64,000 nt of DNA from JBHGXV01 sp041920505 (GTDB taxonomy: Bacteria > Bacillota > Bacilli > Brevibacillales > Brevibacillaceae). The position numbers and the translations under genes were made by a program. The stretch's first letter is position 1, and every line of letters starts with the position of its first letter. The notes under the pieces are model-generated. The model saw nothing but the letters and a program-made list of their open reading frames with translations, ran no database searches and was not told where the DNA came from. The stretch is from the NCBI GenBank assembly GCA_041920505.1, contig JBHGXV010000040.1:50473-114472 (forward strand). Reading direction: 5' to 3'. Of the stretch, positions 16,742 through 24,264 are shown in pieces.

Positions 16742-18391
16742 TTGAGCGAAGTAAAGATTTACGCGATGGGCGGTCTCGGGGAGATCGGCAAAAACATGTA
16801 CTGCGTGGAGTACGAAGACGAAATCATCATCATTGACTGCGGGGTGAAGTTTCCCGAAAACGAGATGTTCGGCGTCGATCTGGTGATCCCGGACATCAGC
16901 TATCTCGTCGAAAACCAGAAGAAAATCAAGGCCATGCTGTTGACCCACGGGCACGAGGATCACATCGGCGCCATTCCCTACGTGGTCCGGCAGATCAAGG
17001 TGCCGATTTACGGCGGCCGGCTGACGCTGGGCCTGGTGAAATCGAAGCTGGAAGAGCACCGCCTGCAGAACGAGGTGAAGCTGATCCCGGTCACCGACGA
17101 AACGGTCATCCCGTTTTCGCATATGACCGCCACCTTTTTCCGCACCAATCACAGCATCCCCGATTGTTTCGGGATTGCCATCGACACGCCGGAAGGCACG
17201 GTGGTGCACACCGGCGATTTCAAGATCGACATGACGCCGGTCGGCCCGTCCACTGATTTCGCCAAGATCGCCCGCATCGGCAAAGGGGACGTGCTGGCCC
17301 TGTTGTCGGACAGCACCAACGCCGAACGGCCGGGCTACACGATGTCGGAGCGGGCGGTCGGCGAAGGGATCCTGGACGTGATCACCAAGGCGAAAGGGCG
17401 GATCATCCTGGCCACGTTTGCCTCCAACGTGCACCGGCTGCAACAGGTGGTGGACGCGGCCATGGCTTGCAACCGCAAGATCGCGGTCATCGGCCGCAGC
17501 ATGGAAAAAGTGTTCATGATCGGCCAGGAGCTGGGCTACATCCAGGTGCCGGAGGGCATGCTGATCGACATCAAAAACATCGACAACTACGCCGACAACC
17601 AGATTCTGATCATCTGTACCGGCAGCCAGGGCGAACCGATGGCCGCCCTGACGCGGATCGCTTCCGGCGCCCACCGCACCGTCCAAATCTATCCGGACGA
17701 CACGGTGATCATCTCGGCCTCGCCGATTCCGGGCAATACCATCAATGTGGCGCGGACGATTGACAAGTTGTACCGCGCCGGGGCCAACGTGATTCACGGT
17801 TCCGTGTTTGACATTCACGCTTCCGGCCACGGCAGCAGCGAAGAGCTGAAGCTGATGCTCAATCTGGTGCGGCCGCGCTACTTCGTGCCGATTCACGGCG
17901 AATACCGGATGCTGAAGACGCACGCCAAACTGGCGATGCAGGTCGGGATTGACGAGAAGAACATTTTCGTCATGGACAACGGCGACGTGCTTCGCTGCAC
18001 CCGCGAAAGCGCGACGCTGGGCAAGGTGCCGGCCGGCGTGGTGCTGATCGACGGCAGCGGTGTCGGCGACGTCGGCAACATCGTGCTGCGCGACCGCAAA
18101 CACCTGGCGGAAGACGGCTTGATGGTGGTGGTCGTCAGCATCGACATGAAGAACTTCAAGATTTTGACCGGACCTGATATCGTCAGCCGCGGCTTCGTCT
18201 ACGTGCGCGGTTCCGAGTCGCTCATCCAGGAAGCGACGGTGCTGGTCAAGCAGACCTTGCAGGAGGCCCTGTCCAAAAAAGTGAAAGAGTGGTCCGAACT
18301 GAAGGCCCAGATCAACCAGGTGCTGAAGCCGTTTATCTTTGAAAAAACGGGCCGGAGCCCGATGATCCTGACGATTTTGATGGAAGTGTAA
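16742..18391 (+). CDS. rnjA: Ribonuclease J1
   Basis: A 549-residue metallo-beta-lactamase/beta-CASP ribonuclease that degrades mRNA 5'-to-3' and can cut internally. The start is a TTG at 16742, chosen because AGGAGGAAT lies 7 nt upstream; the open frame reaches further 5' without a site. The zinc motif is LTHGHEDHIGA (H69, H71, D73, H74), with later ligands in HTGDF and IHGEYRM. The C-terminal part is closer to RNase J1 than J2 by my recollection: IDGSGIGD-type, VVVVSIDM and RPMILPI-like SPMILTILMEV. A weak GGGAG/CTCCC hairpin follows the stop near 18400. Confidence 0.93.
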   Translation: MSEVKIYAMGGLGEIGKNMYCVEYEDEIIIIDCGVKFPENEMFGVDLVIPDISYLVENQKKIKAMLLTHGHEDHIGAIPYVVRQIKVPIYGGRLTLGLVKSKLEEHRLQNEVKLIPVTDETVIPFSHMTATFFRTNHSIPDCFGIAIDTPEGTVVHTGDFKIDMTPVGPSTDFAKIARIGKGDVLALLSDSTNAERPGYTMSERAVGEGILDVITKAKGRIILATFASNVHRLQQVVDAAMACNRKIAVIGRSMEKVFMIGQELGYIQVPEGMLIDIKNIDNYADNQILIICTGSQGEPMAALTRIASGAHRTVQIYPDDTVIISASPIPGNTINVARTIDKLYRAGANVIHGSVFDIHASGHGSSEELKLMLNLVRPRYFVPIHGEYRMLKTHAKLAMQVGIDEKNIFVMDNGDVLRCTRESATLGKVPAGVVLIDGSGVGDVGNIVLRDRKHLAEDGLMVVVVSIDMKNFKILTGPDIVSRGFVYVRGSESLIQEATVLVKQTLQEALSKKVKEWSELKAQINQVLKPFIFEKTGRSPMILTILMEV

Positions 18392-18463
18392 GCCGCGAGG
18401 GAGTCCCGGATCGGAGGCTCCCTTCCCCGGCATCTTTTTCAAAAATTCGACAATTTCTCCCTG

Positions 18464-18492
18464 TTGACCCCCGAGGTATCTTGTAATATATT
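18464..18492 (+). promoter_or_regulatory. Sigma-A promoter of the 67-residue gene
   Basis: TTGACC (18464-18469), a 17-nt spacer and TATATT (18487-18492). The start should be near 18499, only about 17 nt before the TTG codon. Confidence 0.75.
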
Positions 18493-18515
18493 TCCTGTTG
18501 TAGGGGGGATTCGGG

Positions 18516-18719
18516 TTGATCGTTACAACGTGTAGTGAAAAAGTCACTGCCTGTTTGAGTCAGTTGTTTCGCGATCGGGAGTGTGTCTACCAGGCGGAAT
18601 CCGTAGAAGAGTTGACAGAGGTGTTGGAAGCGGTCTCTCTTGAAATGGAAGAGAGTCGGCGCGACTTTACCTTTTCGATCGATGGCTCGAAGGTTGTCTT
18701 TCAACTGGTGGGAGAATAG
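18516..18719 (+). CDS. Small protein of unknown function (67 aa)
   Basis: I do not recognise this gene. It starts at a TTG with GGGGGG 7 nt upstream and has its own promoter and terminator, which argues that it is real. The product is acidic in the middle (VEELTEVLEAVSLEMEESRR) and ends in an alternating hydrophobic strand (FTFSIDGSKVVFQLVGE). Two cysteines occur near the N-terminus (CSEKVTAC). No signal peptide or membrane segment is present. It could be a small alpha/beta regulatory protein; nothing in the sequence says of what. The flanking genes are RNase J1 and a bacilliredoxin. Confidence 0.7.
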   Translation: MIVTTCSEKVTACLSQLFRDRECVYQAESVEELTEVLEAVSLEMEESRRDFTFSIDGSKVVFQLVGE

Positions 18720-18758
18720 CGGCACGATGAACGGCGGTGCGAATAGCGCCGCTTTTTT
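18718..18758 (+). terminator. Rho-independent terminator
   Basis: AGCGGC (18718-18723, overlapping the stop codon) pairs with GCCGCT (18748-18753), followed by T6. The long loop carries additional pairing. Confidence 0.7.
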
Positions 18759-18797
18759 GTTGACAGAACAGGCCTGGGCGGGCAGCATACCGGAACG

Positions 18798-18826
18798 TTC
18801 TCCAATCCGGGAGGAACGGGTATAAT
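18798..18826 (+). promoter_or_regulatory. Promoter of the bacilliredoxin gene
   Basis: Consensus TATAAT (18821-18826) with a weak -35 TTCTCC (18798-18803) at 17 nt. Confidence 0.55.
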
Positions 18827-18870
18827 AGAATAAGCACCCAACTATACGTCTTTGTAAGGAGAGATTTGCG

Positions 18871-19302
18871 ATGATGTCTTATGAAGCATATATGCAGCAG
18901 GTGATTCAACCGATGCGCGACGAGTTGACTCGCGTCGGTTTCACCGAACTGCGGACCCCGGAGGAAGTGGAGCAGGCGCTGTCCAATCTGAAAGGCACGG
19001 CGTTGGTCGTCGTCAACTCGGTTTGCGGCTGTGCTGCCGGTCTGGCTCGTCCGGCCGTGGCGCACTCGCTCAAGCACGAGGTGAAGCCGGATCACCTCTA
19101 CACCGTATTCGCCGGGCAGGACAAGGAAGCGACGGCCAAGGCGCGTGAGTATTTCGAAGGGTATCCGCCGTCTTCCCCGTCGTTTGCGCTGCTCAAGGAC
19201 GGCAAGCTGGTGGCGATGATCGAGCGGCATCAGATCGAAAACAATGATTTGCAAACCATCTCGTCGCTGCTTACTTCCGCGTACGACAAATACTGCCGCT
19301 AA
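18871..19302 (+). CDS. Bacilliredoxin (BrxA/BrxB, YphP/YqiW family)
   Basis: A 143-residue thioredoxin-fold protein with the family's CGC redox motif (C52-G-C54 in VNSVCGCAAGLARP). Bacilliredoxins remove bacillithiol from S-bacillithiolated proteins, restoring their thiols after oxidative stress. The length is standard. AAGGAGAGATTTGCG precedes the ATG, and a second ATG follows at once. It is monocistronic with its own promoter and terminator. I cannot decide between BrxA and BrxB from sequence memory. Confidence 0.92.
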   Translation: MMSYEAYMQQVIQPMRDELTRVGFTELRTPEEVEQALSNLKGTALVVVNSVCGCAAGLARPAVAHSLKHEVKPDHLYTVFAGQDKEATAKAREYFEGYPPSSPSFALLKDGKLVAMIERHQIENNDLQTISSLLTSAYDKYCR

Positions 19303-19321
19303 GGCGATGAAGCTGTCGACA

Positions 19322-19352
19322 GGGCGCCTCGTGAAGGCGTCCGGTTTTTTTG
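19322..19352 (+). terminator. Terminator of the bacilliredoxin gene
   Basis: GGGCGCCT (19322-19329) pairs with AGGCGTCC (19335-19342) with one G-U pair; a T7 tract starts at 19345. Confidence 0.75.
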
Positions 19353-19407
19353 CCCGGACGCGGCCATCTGAGCAATCCGCGTAATCAGAGAAAAAGGAGA
19401 GGAAACG

Positions 19408-20301
19408 ATGCAGACGAGACCGTTTGGACGAGATCCCCATCAAGTATCCCTGCTTGGCTTCGGCGCCCAACGGATCGTGGACGAGCACGATTGTACGGAG
19501 GAACAGGCGATTGCCATCATCCGCCGGGCCGTGGAGCGGGGCGTCAACTACTTCGACACGGCCCCCAGCTACAGCGACGGTCAGTCGGAGACGCGAGTCG
19601 GCCTGGGACTGGAAGGGCTCAGGGACAAGGTGTGGATCGCCACCAAGACGGGCGGCCGCACCCGCGATCTGGCCTGGCGCGATCTGGAGGGCAGTCTGAA
19701 GCGGCTTCGCACCGATTACGTCGACGAGTGGCGGGTGCACAACGTGATGCAACCGCACGATCTGGAGAGCATTTTTGCCAAAGGAGGCGCGCTGGAGGCC
19801 TTGATCGAGGCCAGGGAGCAGGGATTGGTGCGCAAGCTGAGCATCAGCGGCCACACCGATCCGCGCCTTTTGGCCGAGGCCATTCGCCGCTTCCCGTTTG
19901 ACAGCGCGCTGGTGGCGCTGTCGGCGCTCGACCATTTCATCTACAGCTTCGCGCACGAGTTCGTGCCGCTGGCGGTGGAGAAGGGCGTCGCTGTGATCGG
20001 GATGAAGGTGATGGCTTTGGGCAAACTGGCCCCGTGGTACAAAGAGGCTTTGCGCTACACCTGGAGTTTGCCCGTCGCTACCGCCATCCTCGGGGTAAGC
20101 AAGATGAGCGAGCTGGAGGCCGATCTGGAAGCCGCCGAAACGTTCGAGCCGATGACTGACATCGAGCGGGTCGCGTTTTTCCAGCAGATCATGCCGCTGG
20201 TGCGCGCCGACGTGCTGCGATGGAAGGCGAGTGAGTGGATGTCGGGCGAGTGGTACCAGTTGCCTGAACTTCCGTTTGCAACCAACAAAAACAGCGTGTA
20301 A
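19408..20301 (+). CDS. Aldo/keto reductase
   Basis: A 297-residue AKR with the full catalytic tetrad: D50 and Y55 (FDTAPSYSDG), K80 (IATKTGG) and H111 (RVHNV). It should reduce aldehydes or ketones with NADPH; the substrate is unknown. The ATG follows AAAAAGGAGAGGAAACG. A YdcZ-type transporter starts 53 bp downstream, and the lipid-enzyme-like genes follow, all in one direction. Whether this gene belongs to that operon is unclear; I see no terminator between them. Confidence 0.9.
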   Translation: MQTRPFGRDPHQVSLLGFGAQRIVDEHDCTEEQAIAIIRRAVERGVNYFDTAPSYSDGQSETRVGLGLEGLRDKVWIATKTGGRTRDLAWRDLEGSLKRLRTDYVDEWRVHNVMQPHDLESIFAKGGALEALIEAREQGLVRKLSISGHTDPRLLAEAIRRFPFDSALVALSALDHFIYSFAHEFVPLAVEKGVAVIGMKVMALGKLAPWYKEALRYTWSLPVATAILGVSKMSELEADLEAAETFEPMTDIERVAFFQQIMPLVRADVLRWKASEWMSGEWYQLPELPFATNKNSV

Positions 20302-20354
20302 CATGGCAAGTGAGCGTATAGGAGAGACGCTGATCATGTGGGGGAGGAAAGAGC

Positions 20355-20807
20355 ATGGACAAAATCGGAGTGTTGTTGCTTACCTTGCTTGGCGGGATCG
20401 GCATCAGCGTCCAGTCGGCCATCAACGGCGCCCTGGGCAAACGCGTGGGAACGCTGGAGGGAGCGTTTCTCTCGTTTCTGATCGGCACACTCGGTCTGAC
20501 GCTGGTGATGCTCTTTTTCGGCAAAGGCAACCTGCTGGAGATGTTTCAGGTGCCCAAGTGGAACTTGCTCGGCGGGCTGCTGGGCGCCCTTTACGTGTCG
20601 GTCATGGTGATCGCCGTACCCAAGCTGGGCGTCGGCGTGTTCGTCATCTCGACGATTGTCGGCCAGTTGGCGATGAGTATGACCATCGATCACTTTGGCT
20701 TGTTCGGCGGTCAGCGGATTCCGTTTGACGGCCAGCGGCTGTTGGGGGTCTTGTTGCTGGTGGCCGCGCTGATTCTGATTTTTCGCGGCAGTCTCAAGTC
20801 GATGTAA
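20355..20807 (+). CDS. Small DMT-superfamily transporter (YdcZ/DUF606 type)
   Basis: A 150-residue protein with four to five hydrophobic helices that runs almost from end to end of the chain. The N-terminal segment GIGISVQSAINGALGKRVGTLEGAFLSF is typical of the YdcZ family, shown here by the NGALG and FLSFLIGT motifs. Members are half-sized relatives of EamA transporters; some work as pairs. GGGGGAGGAAAGAGC precedes the ATG. Substrate unknown. It sits between an aldo/keto reductase and an Lgt-like gene. Confidence 0.82.
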   Translation: MDKIGVLLLTLLGGIGISVQSAINGALGKRVGTLEGAFLSFLIGTLGLTLVMLFFGKGNLLEMFQVPKWNLLGGLLGALYVSVMVIAVPKLGVGVFVISTIVGQLAMSMTIDHFGLFGGQRIPFDGQRLLGVLLLVAALILIFRGSLKSM

Positions 20808-20899
20808 GCCGTCGGCGCGGACTGCTGCCGAGGGTTCGGCCGGACGTGCCGGCCGGGCCGCTTGCGATCGATTCTGCTGCCGCTATAGGGAGGTGCCCG

Positions 20900-21655
20900 A
20901 TGACGTTCCCCTGGATGATTTCGGTTGGTCCGGTTACGCTTCATCCCCATCTGGTGTTTGAAACGCTGGCCTATTTTATCGGCTTTCGGCTCTACCTGCG
21001 CTTGCGGCGCAAGGAGCGGCTGCCGCTGGACAAAGGAATCTGGGTGGTGAGCGGGGCGATTCTCGGCGCGGCGCTCGGCTCCAAGCTGTTGGCCTGGCTG
21101 GCCGATCCGCTGGAGTGGCTGCGCCATCTGGGAGAGCTTGGCTGGCTGATGAGCGGCAAAACCATTGTCGGCGGGCTGTTGGGCGGCCTGATCGGGGTGG
21201 AGCTGGCGAAAAAACGGATCGGTCATACGCAGTCGACGGGAGACGATTTCGTCTTCCCTTTGATCGTCGGGATGGCCATCGGCCGGATCGGCTGCTTTTT
21301 GACCGGACTTGCCGACAATACGCACGGAGTGGCCACCTCGTTGCCGTGGGGGGTGGATTTCGGCGACGGCGTTCCCCGTCATCCGACACAATTGTACGAA
21401 ATCGCGTTTCTGCTTGCCTGGGGCGGAGTCATCCGCTGGCGCAAACGGTACCCCTACGAGGAAGGCGACCTGTTTAAACTGTTTCTCGCCGGGTATCTGG
21501 CCTATCGCTTTGGCGTCGACTTTATCAAACCGTACCCGGGGGTGTATGCCGGCCTGACGCAGATTCAGCTTGCCTGTCTTGCCGGATTGCTGTATTATCG
21601 CAGATCCCTTAGACGCTTGTTCACTTTTGCGCGAAGGAGTGATGTCCATGCCTAA
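20900..21655 (+). CDS. Lgt-like prolipoprotein diacylglyceryl transferase homologue
   Basis: A 251-residue polytopic membrane protein. The ATG at 20900 is preferred because GGGAGGTGCCCG precedes it. Lgt-family features are the core GRIGCFLTGLADNTHG and HPTQLYEIAF plus seven hydrophobic segments. Canonical Lgt (GRxGNFxNxE) moves diacylglycerol from phosphatidylglycerol to the lipobox cysteine. Here the conserved Asn/Glu-rich loop is changed, so this may be a paralogue with another lipid or acceptor. It overlaps the radical SAM gene by 8 bp, and that gene overlaps a small membrane-protein gene by 1 bp, so the three act together. It could also be the housekeeping Lgt, but I think a paralogue is more likely. 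Confidence 0.75.
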   Translation: MTFPWMISVGPVTLHPHLVFETLAYFIGFRLYLRLRRKERLPLDKGIWVVSGAILGAALGSKLLAWLADPLEWLRHLGELGWLMSGKTIVGGLLGGLIGVELAKKRIGHTQSTGDDFVFPLIVGMAIGRIGCFLTGLADNTHGVATSLPWGVDFGDGVPRHPTQLYEIAFLLAWGGVIRWRKRYPYEEGDLFKLFLAGYLAYRFGVDFIKPYPGVYAGLTQIQLACLAGLLYYRRSLRRLFTFARRSDVHA

Positions 21656-23063
21656 CCGCCCGTACCTGTTTTACGAGTTGACGAACAGCATCTGTTCCAC
21701 CTGTTACCAAAAGGTGGAGGCCAAGGTGATTTTCCAGGACGACCGCGTCTACCTGACGAAACGCTGTCCCAAACACGGTCCAGAAAAGGTGCTGATCGCC
21801 ACGGACGTAGACTACTACAAACAGACGCGCCAGTACCTGAAACCGGCGGAGATGCCGCTTCGGTTCAACACGCCGATCCGCTACGGCTGTCCGTACGACT
21901 GCGGGCTGTGCCCCGACCACGAGCAGCACAGTTGCCTCACCCTGGTGGAGGTGACCGACAGTTGTAACCTGCAATGTCCGATCTGCTACGCCGAGTCGTC
22001 GCCGAAGCGGCAGCACTTCCGCAGTCTGGAGGAGATCGAGGCGATGCTGGATGCCATCGTGCGCAACGAGGGGACGCCCGATGTCGTCCAGATCAGCGGC
22101 GGCGAGCCGACGATCCACCCGCAGTTTTTCGAGATTCTCGACGCGGCGAAACGCCGGCCGATCAGGCATCTGATGGTGAACACCAACGGGCTTCGCATCG
22201 CCCGGGACCGCGCCTTCGTCCAGAGACTGGCTGAATACATGCCAGGGTTTGAAATCTATCTGCAGTTTGACAGTTTCCAGCAGGAGACGCTGGAGGCGCT
22301 GCGCGGAGCGGACCTGCGCGAGGTGCGCAAGAAAGCGTTGGAACATTTAAACGAGTTCAACATTTCCACCACCCTTGTCGTCACCCTGAAAAAAGGCCAA
22401 AACGACAGCGAGATCGGCGAGATCATTCGCTACGCCACCCGGCAGCGTTGCGTGCGGGGCGTCACCTTCCAGCCGATCCAGGCGGCGGGTCGACTGGAGG
22501 GGTTCGATCCGGCGACAGACCGGCTGACGCTAAGCGAGGTGCGACAGATGATCATCGACCAGTCGGGGATTTTCTCCGCCGCTGATGTGATCCCCGTGCC
22601 GTGCCACCCGGATTGTCTGGCGATGGCCTACGCGCTGAAGCTGGACGGGGAAGTGGTGCCGCTCACCGGATTGATCGACCCGCAGGTATTGCTTGCGGGA
22701 TCGCGCAACACCATCGTCTTCGAGCAGGATGAGACGCTGAAGGAAAAGCTGTTTTCCCTGTTTTCCACCAGCCACTCGCCGCAATCGTCCGCCGTGTCGC
22801 TGAGAAACCTGCTCTGCTGCCTGCCGCTGGTGCGGGTGCCGGAGACGATTACGTACGACAACGTGTTTCGCGTGATTATCATGCAGTTCCTCGACGCGTA
22901 CGCTTTTGATGTGCGCTCGGTGAAAAAGTCGTGTGTCCACATCGCCCATCCGGACGGGCGAATCATTCCGTTCGACACATACAACCTGTTTTACCGGGAC
23001 GGCAAGGAAGAGCGGTTGAAGGCCTTGTGGGCCCGGTACAGCCAGGAGGAGGTGACTCCTTGA
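21648..23063 (+). CDS. Radical SAM enzyme of the tetraether-synthase-like (MJ0619/Tes) family
   Basis: A 471-residue protein. The ATG at 21648 has AGGAG at 8 nt. The cysteine plan is distinctive: C16-x2-C19 with C40 in CPKHG (rubredoxin-like), C81/C85/C88 with C96 (YGCPYDCGLCPDHEQHSC), the radical SAM triad C106/C110/C113 (CNLQCPIC), GGEPT near 151, PVPCHPDC, and a C-terminal SCVHIAHPDGRIIPF. This matches what I know of archaeal Tes, which joins lipid tails through C-C bonds using several Fe-S clusters, and of its bacterial homologues. The neighbouring Lgt-like gene makes a lipid substrate plausible. The exact reaction in this organism is inference. Confidence 0.85.
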   Translation: MPNRPYLFYELTNSICSTCYQKVEAKVIFQDDRVYLTKRCPKHGPEKVLIATDVDYYKQTRQYLKPAEMPLRFNTPIRYGCPYDCGLCPDHEQHSCLTLVEVTDSCNLQCPICYAESSPKRQHFRSLEEIEAMLDAIVRNEGTPDVVQISGGEPTIHPQFFEILDAAKRRPIRHLMVNTNGLRIARDRAFVQRLAEYMPGFEIYLQFDSFQQETLEALRGADLREVRKKALEHLNEFNISTTLVVTLKKGQNDSEIGEIIRYATRQRCVRGVTFQPIQAAGRLEGFDPATDRLTLSEVRQMIIDQSGIFSAADVIPVPCHPDCLAMAYALKLDGEVVPLTGLIDPQVLLAGSRNTIVFEQDETLKEKLFSLFSTSHSPQSSAVSLRNLLCCLPLVRVPETITYDNVFRVIIMQFLDAYAFDVRSVKKSCVHIAHPDGRIIPFDTYNLFYRDGKEERLKALWARYSQEEVTP

Positions 23064-23350
23064 TGGATGACGATCAAAACCGCGACGGGGCAGACGGGTC
23101 AAATGAACACAAGATCGGGAGCGAAGTGTGGAAAGGCATCGGCCTCATTGCCCTGTTGCACCTGCTTTGGGTCTTTTATCCGCCCGCGGTGTTTGCGATC
23201 GGGATCTCCCAAATGGTGTACCTGTTTCCGGCCCTTCTGTTCTTTGCCTACAGGGGACGTGTCGGCATTGTCAACGGTCTGCTGATCGGAGCGGGGATTA
23301 CCTTGCTGTTGAACGCCACCTGTTTTGGCATCGTGATCAGCCGGTTGTAA
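23063..23350 (+). CDS. Small integral membrane protein (95 aa)
   Basis: I do not recognise a family. A charged N-terminus of about 20 residues (MDDDQNRDGADGSNEHK) is followed by three hydrophobic stretches (roughly residues 25-45, 47-62 and 68-92). The start ATG shares a base with the stop of the radical SAM gene (TGATG) and GGAGGAGGTG lies upstream, so translation is coupled. A longer frame begins inside the upstream gene but has no ribosome site. Tight coupling to the Lgt-like and Tes-like genes suggests a membrane partner or anchor for that pathway. Confidence 0.8.
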   Translation: MDDDQNRDGADGSNEHKIGSEVWKGIGLIALLHLLWVFYPPAVFAIGISQMVYLFPALLFFAYRGRVGIVNGLLIGAGITLLLNATCFGIVISRL

Positions 23351-23403
23351 AGGACACAGTCGACATAAACTCGCTCATGGGTGACCAGTTTTCTTCCCGC
23401 CCA

Positions 23404-23411
23404 CATATACT
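23404..23411 (+). promoter_or_regulatory. Possible sigma-E -10 of ytaF
   Basis: CATATACT differs at one position from the sigma-E -10 CATACAnT and lies about 30 nt before the ytaF ATG. A good -35 is not visible, so this is tentative. Confidence 0.35.
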
Positions 23412-23441
23412 ATGGGGATTACAAGTGGAGGTGGGTTGTTC

Positions 23442-24101
23442 ATGAGCGGATGGATTTCGCTCGCTCTGGTCTCGCTGTCGATCAGCCTGGATGGCTTCGG
23501 CGTCGGGCTCGCGTATGGCATGCGAAAAATGAGAATCCCGTTCGCCTCGTTGCTGATTATCGCGCTTTGTTCGTTTTGCGTCGTCTTCGCTTCGATGACC
23601 ATCGGACAGTGGGTGATGGCATGGATCACCCCGGATGCCAGCAAAAAAGCGGGAGCAGCCGTGCTGATCGTCATCGGTTTATTTACCTGGTGGAGAATGT
23701 TTGCCGAACGCAAATCGTCCGAACCGGCGGAAGCAGAGCCGGTGGACGCTCACAAGCCGTATCAGTTTGAATGGACGATTCGCCTGTTCGGCTTGATCAT
23801 CCACATCCTGCGCGATCCTGCCCGAGCCGACGCCGACCGCTCCGGTCACATCGTCGGATGGGAGGCGGTCATGCTCGGGCTGGCGCTGTCGCTCGACGCC
23901 TTTGGGGCAGGCATCAGTCTGGCGCTGCTCCATTACCCGCCGCTGTTTACAGCGGTTTGTGTGGCGCTGGTCGGCGCCATCCTGCTGTACAGCGGCATGG
24001 CCAACGGCAGGCGGTTCGCCGCCGTCGGCTGGTTTCAGCGCGTGTCGTATCTGCCGCCGATGCTGTTGATCGGCATCGGGTTGTTGAAAATGGGAGGCTA
24101 G
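23442..24101 (+). CDS. ytaF: Sporulation membrane protein YtaF (MntP-like)
   Basis: A 219-residue membrane protein with six predicted helices and the duplicated motif of the YtaF/MntP group: SLSISLDGFGVGLAYGMRK in the first half and LALSLDAFGAGISLALL in the second. MntP homologues export manganese; YtaF is linked to sporulation in Bacillus. GGAGGTGGGTTGTTC precedes the ATG at 23442. A hydrophilic loop of about 50 residues separates the halves. The gene ends before a strong hairpin. Confidence 0.85.
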   Translation: MSGWISLALVSLSISLDGFGVGLAYGMRKMRIPFASLLIIALCSFCVVFASMTIGQWVMAWITPDASKKAGAAVLIVIGLFTWWRMFAERKSSEPAEAEPVDAHKPYQFEWTIRLFGLIIHILRDPARADADRSGHIVGWEAVMLGLALSLDAFGAGISLALLHYPPLFTAVCVALVGAILLYSGMANGRRFAAVGWFQRVSYLPPMLLIGIGLLKMGG

Positions 24102-24131
24102 GCCGTTTGCAGCCGCAGTCGACGCTGCCAG

Positions 24132-24178
24132 AGGCTCCGTCCCGCCCTGTGCGGGGGTCGGAGCCTGTCTCGCTTTTT
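24132..24178 (+). terminator. Terminator of ytaF
   Basis: AGGCTCCG (24132-24139) pairs with CGGAGCCT (24159-24166) with an inner CCCGC/GCGGG stem; GTCTCGCTTTTT follows. Confidence 0.8.
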
Positions 24179-24264
24179 CGCCAGTTTGCACGTTTCCTCC
24201 ATCATAGGCATGGGCCTGTCTGCATACACATGAAGAAGAGAAACAAGCGATGGAGGAGATCGAC

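Noticed and set aside
16646..18547. 633-codon open frame antisense to RNase J1, and similar long minus-strand frames under pstAB, the P-type ATPase and groEL
   Set aside because: Strongly biased third positions of GC-rich genes leave open shadow frames; these have no ribosome sites and low-complexity His/Arg/Gln-rich translations.
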